Source: Branchiostoma floridae (Eukaryota; Chordata; Leptocardii; Amphioxiformes; Branchiostomatidae). From it: DNA of 37,052 nt. The stretch covers positions 8,595,660-8,632,711 of the forward strand of contig NC_049991.1 in assembly GCF_000003815.2 (NCBI RefSeq), in the 5' to 3' direction. Positions 20,691-33,200 of the stretch are shown here, one piece after another. The notes under the pieces are model-generated. The model saw only the letters and a list, made by a program, of their open reading frames with translations. It searched no databases and had not been told where the DNA came from. The position numbers and the translations under genes are program-made. Numbering within the stretch: the first letter of the stretch is position 1; every line of letters begins with the position of its first letter.

Positions 20691-20840
20691 TTCTGAGGAC
20701 AGGTGGTTTCTGAGGACAGGTGGTTTCTCAGGACAGGTGGTTTCTGAGGACAGGTGGTTTCTGAGGACAGGTGGTTGCTCAGGACAGGTGGTTGCTCAGG
20801 ACAGGTGGTTGCTCAGGACAGGTGGTTGCTAGGAACAGGG
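20691..20840. repeat. 17-bp minisatellite upstream of gene B exon 1
   Basis: The unit is TTCTGAGGACAGGTGGT, with eight full copies and a partial one; the later copies start TGCTC. Each unit carries an E-box CAGGTG. Confidence 0.93.
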
Positions 20841-21004
20841 CTGGGTTAACTATTGAATGATATGGAGGGAGCTATCTTTATGTGGTGTCGACTGGAGGGT
20901 CCCAAACCTGAGGTTTGATCGTAATAAAACTAAAGGTATATTTTGTAAATGAGCAAGTTCAACTTGTGACACAATGTAGTGACTCAGTCTTTTCTCCTCC
21001 ACAG

Positions 21005-21106
21005 AAGTCTGGAACAAGGGCTCTGTCAGCAATTGCCTCCATCAATGATGAACTGTTAGTGCAAGGACTTGCATCATGAGAATTTGATCAGGATCTGATC
21101 GAAGCA
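21005..21106 (+). other. Gene B 5' UTR segment with two short upstream ORFs
   Basis: A strong acceptor (TTTTCTCCTCCACAG ending at 21004) opens the exon. Two tiny ORFs precede the start codon: ATG ATG AAC TGT TAG (21045-21059) and ATG AGA ATT TGA (21076-21087). They may damp translation. Confidence 0.65.
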
Positions 21107-21266
21107 ATGGGCAAGGACAAGAGAGGCATATACAGAGGACGGTGTATGCGATGTACATGTAGTGAGTACGTAGTCCACCCAAGCCCAGAAAATCATACCT
21201 GTGGCTACTGTGAATGTGCACCTACTCAACATGAAGAAATTTCATTCTCACCAGCTGCAGCCAAAG
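21107..21266 (+). CDS. Gene B exon 1: N-terminal Cys/His motif
   Basis: MGKDKRGIYRGRCMRCTCSE, then C-x2-C-x-C and APTQH. Apart from one missing cysteine spacing, it matches gene A exon 1. It ends in phase 1 at GTAAGC. Confidence 0.86.
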
Positions 21267-24200
21267 GTAAGCTACATGTAGTAGTAGTGCAGTTTGAATT
21301 GACCTAACAAATTGTAATCATTGACAAAATCATACCAATTAAGTACAAGTAGTTTACATATTTACCATATAAGATTGCATGAAGACTTAAAAACAATGAA
21401 TGTTGTAGTCATGATCAATCTGTTGTATGCAATTCAATTTGCCTCATTAGGGCCATATTGATTTGATTACGTGAACTGTATGGATCACACCCTTTCAAGT
21501 AACCCCAAATTCATGTGAGCATGCAAAGAATAAAAGTTGGGCCAAAAAATATGAATCTAAGTAGTCAGGAAGCTTGAACAAAAGTCTGAATACACAGATA
21601 TGGGGAAAATTGCTTTCTACGAAATTTTGGCCTGCACAACACAAACCTTATTAGGAGGTGACACTAACTTTTTCTACCTACCTAGTTCCTAGTACCTAGT
21701 ATAGACCTATCATACTATGGCCCAACCAATAATCTTATCCTTTTAGTATTCTGAATATGCCTTTTGGCACTTACTAGTTATCAGTGAAACAAAGTAAAAT
21801 AGAAATTTACAAAGCTCTAATATGTCATGGAGGTATGGGGTTCCTTGTTGTACATGTATTAACTAGACTTGGACTGCTCCTTCCTCCTGCCACATGTTAT
21901 TGGGAACAGCATTAGGAGACCCATTACCTGCCTCTGCCATGTCGAACCTAATGGAATAGAAACATAAGTAGACTTGGACTAACTTTTGCTTATTCAATAT
22001 TGTAACATTTTGACTAGCTATCATGTAGGTAAACTTGGCACCCAGTTACCTTCTGTGTTTGTAACACCTTCACAATGTTACATGCATCTTAACCGAGACA
22101 GTGACACCTAGGTTGGAACACTTCCCCCCAATCTAGGTTACCATCATCAGGGCAAGGTGCCGTATCGGGCATATCAAACCTTGAGTCCACATTCTGGTCA
22201 ACTTACGGACAAACCTGCAGCACGAAAAGAGCCGGTCTACAATGGGAGAGGACCACATAGTCAGGAGCGATTGTACGAAAGGAAGCATGGAAGTCAGGAG
22301 CAAGATAGTGACCCAAGTCATCTTCATAGGATCGAGCATGTGGCAGGAGGAAGGAGCAGTAAATACTATGGCAAAGCAGTAGACGCATACAGCTCTCAGC
22401 ATACCTGTGTTGGAAATTTTGAGGAAGTTGAACCAGACCTGTATTCAGGTGAACCACCCAACAGTGACAGTGGGCATGGAACAGGTATGGAACCATCCAC
22501 ACCCACACCCACCACCAAACAATTTCAAAACGGAAGTCCATACAGCAGTTCTATGGTATATCAGAACCGGAACCAACTACATGGCAGCCCCACTTCTCAT
22601 GGACATAGAGGATACTATGGAAGACCACCGGGAGATTTCTACGGTACAAAACAGTACAATGACAAGTATACTGGTGGGAGCCATGTACATCAACATCACC
22701 AACCCCAACCATCCGCAAGATATCTGAACCAACAAAGGCGCAGTCTGTATAAACAAAGGCCAGCAGTGAAACAACAGCATTCTGACTCGGCTCAGCACCA
22801 AGGTGAACACCTTGCCAACCAGCAAAAGTCAGCTATTTTGGAACAGAATCAGCAATATGGTGGCTATGTTTCCCATAAATTAGGCAATGAATGTGGTGGA
22901 AGCCCATCAAGTCCTTACTTGCAAGAAAGGCAGCGGAAACAGGGAGAGTTCATGCAAGACAAAAGTGTTCCATATCAACCTTCTGACACCTATGATCCTC
23001 AACGCCACAATACTCTTTCTGTCCACTACCAGCAATTGCATCGGGAAAGGTCAAATGGTACGCAGCTTCATGATTCTACTTTGCCAAATGAAAGCCATAC
23101 TTCTCAGAACAGTGGCAACACTGGCAGTCCTAGTACCCACCAAAAACCAGTTCTGCAGGGGGAATCACTCACAGGTTCAGCACAGTCCTATGATTCAAGT
23201 CAGTCCTACAGCCCCCATATTTCTCACACCTCACCTGAGGGAGGTAAGGACATTATGGCAAAAATGAAACATTTGCACCAGAAGCTGAGAAAGCTTGAAG
23301 AGGCACAAACATCAGTTAAAAGAGAGTTACAGAACATCATAACTGGTGTCATCAATTTACCAGTGTCAGAGATAGAGATGAAGGCAAGTATGGAGCTTCT
23401 ACCTGTCCAAGCAAACCATTCTGATAATCTGGTCCAGCTGCTACCAACCTGGAAGGAGCCGTTGCAAATGATACCTGGCGGTTTAGTTCCAGAAAAAAAA
23501 TTGATGGAGGCTAAATTGACATTACCATCATGGCAAAATCCTCTCATCCTGGGTACAGATGTATCGAGAGGCAAGCAAATTGGCTCTAGTCTGGGAATAA
23601 GACCACTTCATAGCATTGAACAGGGCCTACAACCAGTGGCCAAGCCTTTGGTTAACTACAATTCTGACACTGATGGGAATAACCAGTCGGGTGTAGAGGA
23701 CATAAGTAGAAAGGACTCAAGAGAACATGATATTGGCTCCAGCCAGGGCTCTATTCTAGTTGAAAGCTCTGAGCAAGACATGCAACAGGTGTCCAAACTT
23801 GAAGACAACAACTCTGACAGTAACGGAAACAAACAGTCACCACCAGGACAAAACCAACTTGACCAACATGTGGATGTATCTGAAGACCAACAAGGTAGCT
23901 CAAACCTGGAACCTAGACCCCTTCCTAACCCCAAAGATTCCCCACAACCATGTGTTAAACCTTCAGATACTGTTTCTAACAAACAGTCTGATGAAAATGG
24001 AGGAATGGTTCATGTTGAAAGAAGCGCAGCAGAGGGTGAGTTTGAATCTACATCAAAACAGACTTCAGAGAATGAAACAGAATCCAGGCAGGATGATGGC
24101 TCCAGTTTGGACTCCATCCCAGGTCACAACTCCGAACAACCTGTGGTCAAATCATTAGGTAATCATTTGGACACTTATGAACTTCAAAGTGAACAGTCAG

Positions 24201-27200
24201 TTCATGATCATCTAAACCTGCTAACAGCAAAACAACCCCCACAGGAAGACATAACAGGAGGGGTATTGAAGGAAGAGGGCTCCAGTCTTGGCTCTACTTC
24301 ATGTCCCAGCTCAGAACAGCACACACAACAGGTGACCAACCTTGAAGACAGTAATTCTGACAATAACAATACCCATGGTTCACTTTGTGTAGAAAGAAAG
24401 TCCATGGAGACAGAAATAGAATCTCCAGACAAACAGTACCCAGTAGACCAAGAGTTAAATATGTCAGGAGGGCAACATACTGACTCTAGCCCGAGATCCA
24501 CACCACTTCCTAACACTGAACTGTCTTTACAATCAATGGCTGACACAAATGTAAATGATTCAGGCCATGTCAAAGAAAACCTGATACAAACCGAGGTTGA
24601 ATCACCAAGAGAAAGTCCAGTAGACTTAACAGAAGAGGGGTCAAGACAGCATCCTGTGTCTGCTGAGGGATCCACACCATCTCATGACTCTGACCAATCC
24701 CTGCAGCCAGTCGTCCAACTGAAAGATGGTGATTCTAACAGTGATGTAACAACCTTCATGATGACTGGTTCTGGTGTCTCTGATGTTAGCAGCCTTAATG
24801 TGACTGACAGGCATTTGACCTTTGTTCCAAACAGCAGCCAAGGAACCAAGCTGCAGTTACCAACCTCAGTATCTGACTCAGAGACTGAGGAATATTTCTC
24901 AGCTTCTGGTTCAGAAATGGAGGTGGATGATGATATGCATCTCTTACATGCTGGGGTGTTGCAAGACAAAGCTGTTTCACATTCAGAGGAGTCAATAACA
25001 CAAGATGAACCTGTTTCAAGTTCAGAGGTGTCAAGGAAGCAGGATGAACCTGTTTCAAGTCCAGAGGTGTCAAGGAAGCAAGATGAACCTGTTTCAAGTT
25101 TAGAGGTGTCAAGGAAGCAGGATGAACCTGTTTCAAGTCCAGAGGTGTCAAGGAAGCAAGATGAACCTGTTTCAAGTTTAGAGGTGTCAAGGAAGCAGGA
25201 TGAACCTGTTTCAAGTCCAGAGGTGTCAAGGAAGCAAGATGAACCTGTTTCAAGTCCAGAGGTGTCAAAAAAGCAAGATGAACCTGTTTTAAGTCCAGAG
25301 GTGTCAAGGAAGCAAGATGAACCTGTTTCAAGTTCAGAGGGGCTAACAAAGCAAGATGAACCTGTTTCAAGTCCAGAGGTGTCAAAAAAGCAAGGTGAAC
25401 CTGTTTCAAGTCCAGAGGTGTCAAGGAAGCAAGGTGAACCTGTTTCAAGTCCAGAGGTGTCAAGGAAGCAAGATGAACCTGTTTCAAGTTCAGAGGGGCT
25501 AACAAAGCAAGATGAACCTGTTTCAAGTCCAGAGGTGTCAAGGAAGCAAGATGAACCTGTTTCAAGTTCAGAGGTGTCAAAAAAGCAAGGTGAACCTGTT
25601 TCAAGTCCAGAGGTGTCAAGGAAGCAAGATGAACATGTTTCAAGTTCAGAGGGGCTAACAAAGCAAGATGAACCTGTTTCAAGTCCAGAGGTGTCAAGGA
25701 AGCAAGATGAACCTGTTTCTTGTTCAGAGGTGTCAAGGAAGCAAGAGGTACATGAGAAAAAATCAGAAGAGTCAAAGAAGACAGTGGCATCTGTTTCAAG
25801 TTCAAAAGAGTCAAAAGTCCAAAATGAACCAGTCTCAAGTTCAGAGGTATCATGGAAGAATGACGACCTTGCCTCAAGTTCAAAGGCATCAAGAAAGCCA
25901 GACACATCTGTGTTAATGTCAAGGGAGAAGGAAGCCATCTCAAGTTCGGAGGAGTCAAAGGAGCAAGGTGAACCAGTCTTAAGTTCAGCGGAGCCAAGGA
26001 AGCAAGAGGCATCTGGCTTAAGCTCAGGGGTGTTAAGGAACAATGATGAACCTGTGTCAAGTTCAGAGGTGTCAAAGAAACGAGGTGCATCTGTTTCAAG
26101 TCCAGTGGTGCCAAGTCTGATGGTCTCAATTGAACAAGATGGAAAAGGCACAAGTGCACAGGCACCAAGAAGGCAGGGCACACCTGTCTCTACTACAGAC
26201 CAATCAAGAGGCCAAAGTGTGTCTGTCTCCAAAGCTGGAGGGCTTGAAGAGAAAGGTGTTCCTGTCTTCAATACAAAGACTGCAAGGCAAAGTGTGTCAG
26301 TCTACAGCTCAAAGACAGTGAACACACTATCATCAGATTGTGGTCGCACACACACACGGCTCAAATGGAAAGATCAACATGATACCTTCCATCCCACAGT
26401 TCACGGAAAAAATATCAAGATCGGAAACAATGGTACAACTGCACGAAGGGACCAATGTTACACGGATGGTATTTGCTTCACCAAGTTTCCAATCAAAATG
26501 GAATGTAACATCCACCTGAAGATTGTGGAGAGCAAGAAATTTAGAGGTTCCATGAGAATTGGATTCACTTCCAACAATCCACAGGACATGTCAGTTGAGT
26601 CACTACCAGCACATTCTTACCCTGAGGTTCAGGAAGGGTTTTGGATAAAGCCTCTTCATGACAAGCTTGCACAGCAGGGGTATGTGGTGACGTACATGGT
26701 GGACTCATCAGGTGATGTCTTCTACTCCATCAATGGAGAAGAGAAAGGATTGTTCTTCAGTGGAGTGGATGTGTCTTGCCGTCTCTGGGCTGCTGTAGAC
26801 ATCCATGGCAGTACCATAGCTGTGCAGTTTGCCAGTGAGTCTTGAACTTCCATCTATAAAAAATTCATACTCCACAGTGTAAAATGTTTGGATAGAATCT
26901 TAACAGATGTTTGAATTCCATATGTTATGCCATTGTTTAGGCCAATACAAAAGAGTTATACATAATGATTGATAATATCTTGATTCAGAATTTTTTTGTA
27001 ATCAACGCCTAGCTGTCTTTAACATGGATTTATAAGTTGAACAAGCAAAAGTATTAGTAACACTAATGTTTAATTTACCTTCCATCAGATGATCAGGTTG
27101 TGTCAGATGCAGTCAGCAGAAATATCCATGAAGGTGACCAAGTCATGCTGCAGGTGAAGACAGTGGAGACCCTGCAACTATTACAGGAAGGACATGGGGG

Positions 27201-30200
27201 AATGCAGCGTGATTTGGAAAAGGTATGTTCTGTGCTGGGCAGCAGTATAACTGATGTAGCATGGACCACATTTGACATAGTGAAATGGTGATTGCTCTAA
27301 GTGCAACTTTTCATGTTTTGTCTAACCCAACTGGATCTTACAAATTAAAATTGAATGAATTGTCAGATTGTCAAGTACTAAATGAATTTCATTTTTTCCA
27401 TTATTCTAATAATATACCTGAGTGTATACATGTCACTCCTCATTTATTGGCTACATAACTTGACATACAGACATTTCTAGTAGCCAACACAAAATGTATG
27501 TCAGCTCAGGAATTGCATTACCCAAGCAAGATCAGTTAAAATTGGACCACATATCTATGCATGCCATGCATTTGTAGCTACATTAATTTTGAACCATAAT
27601 GAATAAAGCATTGTGTTACTGAGCTTGATACAAATGTGACCTGATTTAGCTGTGTGAACTGATTCCTGCATCCTCATTACTTACGTCATGGACCCCCACA
27701 TTTGAGGGATGATGGTACAGCTGCCATCATCTTAATTATGAAATTTACAGTTTTGCTGAATAGCATTTTTCATTCTGCAGGCAATTGGGGATCCGAGTAC
27801 AGGGGTTGCCATTCGGATTGATGATGACGAGGATGTACGTGTGTTCTACAAAAAGCATAACAGAGTGTGAGTTATTTGATTATAATGTAACTGTGTATAA
27901 CTATGGAAGACAACAGCAGCCCTCCTCAGTGCTACACACTGACAAGCGGCAATAATGATAATGATGATGCTTTTTGATATAATATGATTGTCCTGTCTTG
28001 CTACCATTGTTGCAATATTATTTTAGGTCCCTATATACTGCATGCGTGCATAATATTGGCATTTAAGGGATTTTACTTACCAATAATAATACATAGCCAC
28101 TATGGAGCCTACCTCTAGCTCTTTGGTCCCCTTTAGAGGAAGGCATGGATGTATCCTGTTGGTGAGTTTGCAGAATGTTGAGTGTTCTTTTCCCATTTTG
28201 TAGATGGTGCATCAACCCAGCAGCTCTTCGAAAAGTAGGAACAGCCGACCTTTCTGGCATCATCAGGGAAGGAGACCTGGTGGCCATTGGGAATGATCTA
28301 GAGAGGATCAAACAGTTGCAGAAGGATCATGGTGAATGGGTGGAAACAATGGAGAGAGTAAGTTTCGGCTAAGAGCTTCAAGTTAATTTCGAATACAACC
28401 AACATATCTGCATCCATGCTTTGATATTATGAGCGTCCATGAAATTCATCCCTGAATAGGTCACTGACAATTTGATTTCTTATCTCTCCAGGCATTTGAC
28501 AATCCAGTAGAATTGACCATTCTCTTGATTTTATTCTCAGACTCTTGGAAAGATAGGAAGGGTCACGAAGATCACTCACCAAGGAGACCTTCGCTTAAGG
28601 GTTGATGGAAAGACTTGGACTTACAATGCAAAAGCAGTGACAAAGATAACAATGAAGAAAGGTATCTTGTCCTTTCTATGAGTACAAATGCCTTCCTGTA
28701 GTACATACAAAAGTCATGTACAATGTACTATGTATGTAAACTCATAAAATAAAAATTTGGAAATGAGTAACTGTTGATCATTCATTATGATATTTGTGTT
28801 TTGTGACTATAAAACTTTTCTTTAAACTTTTCTCATCACACTGTCAATGACCTTTGGCCAAATTTGCTCGAAGATTGCCAAATCTAAAAAATGTTAGAAA
28901 ATCAAGGTTAGCATATTTTCCACCTGTAAACTACCCTGCAAACATTGGCCAAGAATTTCCCTTTGACCTCACAGACGTCGCATCATGCAAGCATTCCTGC
29001 TATGTGGCACTGGCTTTAATTTGTAATGATCATGATGTAAGGTTGATCTGATAAAGCGAGTGTCAAACAGTATAATACAGCATCGAAATATTGATAATTC
29101 TCCTAATATTGAAATTACCCTTATCGATTATGCACCTAAAATACTTGTTTTGCACCTTTTTGTCTTGTTAAATGTCTGATATGAGTAACTTCAATCTTTC
29201 CCTTGTGAAATTCTGCCATACTACCAAGCCTTATATAATTACCTGAGCACGAGAGACGGTTGCAGATATGAGGGAATTGTGGTTGTCCTTGGTACTGACT
29301 TAGCCATCATAAACAATGGTGGATTTTTCTTCACATCATGTAAAGCAGGAGAAGGTTTGGCTGTATTCTGGTACAAACAGAGAATTAGCAGCAGTCTGGT
29401 GTAAAAAGTCACTCATCCTTTTCAAGACAGTATACACTGTATCCACACAGAAATAGATACATCTGAATATCATGAAATTTACCAGGATATTTTATTTTAG
29501 GTGTTTCAGGAACTTCCAGACATTCAGTAAACTGTGACAAAGGACTTCACTACTGGAAGAGTGGGGTGGCCAAAGTGTGCACTAGATGTGGTGAATGTAC
29601 GGCCAACGGAGCTGACTGTAATCTGCGAGGCTCGCCTTTCCGCTCAAGAGGGAGGTAATTATTGGCCCAATTGCCCAGGGCAAGTAAAAGTGCTGATTAA
29701 GCAAGCGCTTGTACTTAGTTTGCTTGAAACAAGTGCTAACCAAGTTACACTAGATGCAAACAGTAGAAAGTTACGCGTTACTAAATTTGTTCACCTACTT
29801 ATTCATATTCCCTAGCCCCTGTGGATGTAGGGAGAAGACAGGAGGATGTGCAGACTGTGGCATGTGTCATAGCTGTGCAGGAGAGACTGATGATGAAACT
29901 GACAGAAAAGGGAGCAAAATGGCAAGACTGCTACGCATGTTGAAGAAGCATGGTAAGTATAATGACACACAAGCTGCTGGAAACAGCTGACAAACGAAGC
30001 CATATGTCCACACTAGTACTTACGGATTTCTCACGTGCTTTTGACTCTGTCCATCACCAAACTGCCGTCAACAAACTGATCGAGCTCGGGGTGCGCCCGT
30101 CCGTCGTTCCGTGGATTATCAGCTTTCTCTCTGAACGGCGCCAGCGCGTCAAGTACCAAGGGGAAGTTTCTGAATGGCAGACACTAACATGTGGAGTACC

Positions 30201-33200
30201 ACAAGGCACCAAGTTAGGTCCACTGATCTTCTTGGTACTGGTGAATGACGCGGTTCCTGTCGACCAATCAACAGCAGACACCTTTAAGTTTGTCGACGAC
30301 CTGTCTTTGTTGGAGCCACGACACGTGCTCAGTGCGCCCACCATCCAAGATGATGTCGACGGCTTGGCCCGATGGACCGAAGATAACCTCATGACTTTGA
30401 ATCCGTCGAAATGTAAAGTCCTTGTTTTTTGTTTCATGAAGAACCCCCCACCCCCACCTGTGATCACAGTTGGTCCTACACAGCTGGAGGTCGTCGAGTT
30501 TGCCCGCATTTTAGGTGTCATCCTCCAAAGCAACCTGAAGTGGTCTAAACAAGTCGAAACGATGGTTGGGAAGGGAAACAAAAGACTGTACATGTTAAGA
30601 ACACTGTCCAAGTATGGCCTAACTACTGGTGACCTTGTACTTGTCTATATTGGTTTTGTGCGCCCGGTATTGGAATATGCATGCCAAGTGTGGCATCCAG
30701 GATTGACTGTTGCTGAATGTAAGTCAATTGAAAGAGTGCAGAAGAGAGCTTGTAGGATAATCCTCGGACAGAACTATACCTGCTACAGCTCGGCACTGAC
30801 TGAACTCTCCCTCACATCACTGTCTCAGAGACGTCATGACCTATGCAGTTCTTATGCTCGTTCACTGTATAGATCCCCGACCTACAGGGACTGGTTCCCT
30901 CCCTGTCGTAAGGAGATTACTGGCAGAAATACACGTTCAGCCAACAAACTGCAGGTCCCCAGAGCCAACACCTCTCGTTTAAGGAAAAGTCCAATATACT
31001 ATATGGTCTCACTACTCAATGACGACATTGTATGAATTATGTGTTTCTACCTTCCCAGTTTGTAAATAAGTCTGCGTAATGATGTGATTATTGATGTACA
31101 TATGTATATAGTTGGAACAGTTTTTAAGCCATTTTTAACTGTTAACAAGCCCACCAATTCAGCCCTTGGGCTGCTATCAGAAGCTTGTACGTTTTTATTG
31201 TTTTGAACGAATAAACCTGTCATTCATTCATTCATTCATTCATCATAATAATGATACTGCGTCTTTAAAAGTTTAATTCATCCAGCCATGCTGATTTATC
31301 AAGGGAAATATCATTCAATCTTGCTTGTATTACAATAACCATAAGCAGTATGAAATCTTAAGTCCTCTTCTATGTCATTTACTCATTAGTTGGCGAGGGT
31401 GATGACTCTGATGAGGAAGAAGGCCATGTCATTGCAGTAGGAGACAAAGTGAGAGTCACTACTGATGCACAAACACTGCCCATTCTACAACGGGAAGGAG
31501 GCCTGGAATGGGATGAAGCAATGTTACAAGTAAGAAATTTTACATTACTTTTACTATTTAGGTTAACATTAGTTATTTCCTCAATACATTTGTACCCATT
31601 ACACAATATGTTTTAAAATTTATTATGTCTATTCCACATATTTCACACAGCATGTTTGGAAGGATTATGTTGCTTAATCATAGTACATTTTTTTTGTATA
31701 CTGTAAATGCAGAAACTTTCGCGGTGGTTTAATGTTCGCGGTGGCTGCTTTTTCCATAACAGTAAGAGACTACAGTGCATGGTGTTACCGTGAAATCAAA
31801 ACCACCACGAAAAGTTCATCGAGTACAGGATATGAACCCCGTTTGTCATTGTTGTTTCGTGTAAATCTTTACACCAAACTTCATTGATAGTTGCATAATA
31901 TCATTACCTTTTTTTTTTACAGCATACTTCATTGATAAAGCATTTAGCTATTTCTCCAATTTCTAGGTCATAGGGATGGATGGAAGAGCTACTCAAGTTT
32001 CAGCTAAAAGTGTCACTGTCCATTTTCCACATCATGGAAGGTATTGTCTGACATTACTCAAAATTTATTTAATGCCTCATCATTTCCTTAATGTGTAGTT
32101 TCAGAATGACAGTTGATGATCTCAACTGTTGAAGATTCAACATACATGTAGTTGACATACAATAAACCTGCCGATGAAGAATCTTACACAGTAAGAAAGA
32201 TTGAACTAAAATTGCAAACTGTATGAGGAAAATGCATGCAGCTTTTTCCAAATCCAAACCATAAGTCTTCAAGTAACTCCCTTAAGCTGCATTAAATGTG
32301 GTCCTTGTACATCATTACCAGATGGTCCTTGGTTCCTGGGTGTCTGACAAAAGTCTGTGTCCGAGTCAAGCAGAGGGGTGGAGAGACCTATCAGAAAGGT
32401 GAACTTGTTCGAATAATAACGGATAGGAGACAGCTGAAGAGGATCCAGAGCAAACATGGTGGCTACAGCCGTGATATGGCAGCGGTAGGGGATCCTCAGT
32501 ATATGTTCTGATTGTAACATTTTACCATGATTAAGGAAGACAGCCTAAAGATTTACAATCAGTTCTATGATATAAACAGTCCTATTTAATGTTATTTATA
32601 AAGTCAAAGCCCATCTTATGTAGTGCTCTTAATTGTGCCATTGTTTCTTTCAGGCCCTTGGGAAGACAGGATGTGTGATGAGATGTAAGGATGGATCAGT
32701 TAAAGTAGATGTGACAGGAATGAGCTGGTGGTTCAACCCTGCAGCTCTGTCCCGGGCAGTTCTGAGTATGTTTGTATAATCTATCTAACTATTAATTTGT
32801 TGAATAATTGCATTTGGAGACAGAATGGATAGTGCATTGGAAGGCATTTCAGTACCTCAGTTAGAAAGCACAAATCTCATGATCATACTAGTAAATTTAC
32901 CTATCACCTACAAGGGTGAACTGCATGTGCACAAAAACCATGCTTTTTATTTGCTTTGACTATATATCAATATCTCCTGATACCACGAATACAGTGCAAG
33001 AAATACTTACGTTTTGAAAAAAATACAGGATGAATACATTCTGAGCCAGTGAACCTTTAGCTTTGTTTTGAACTGTCAATTTGGACTGCATTATATGTAA
33101 GAATCATGACATACCTTTTTCTAATTACATAATGTAGAAGGACGAGAATCCTTGGATGGTTTGCACATAAAAGATGGAGATTATGTCAGGGTGGATGTGG

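Noticed and set aside
24682-26271. Long minus-strand open frames (529 and 462 codons) opposite gene B exon 2
   Set aside because: Antisense to the 39-bp coding repeat; the sense frame continues into a conserved NHR domain, the antisense does not.
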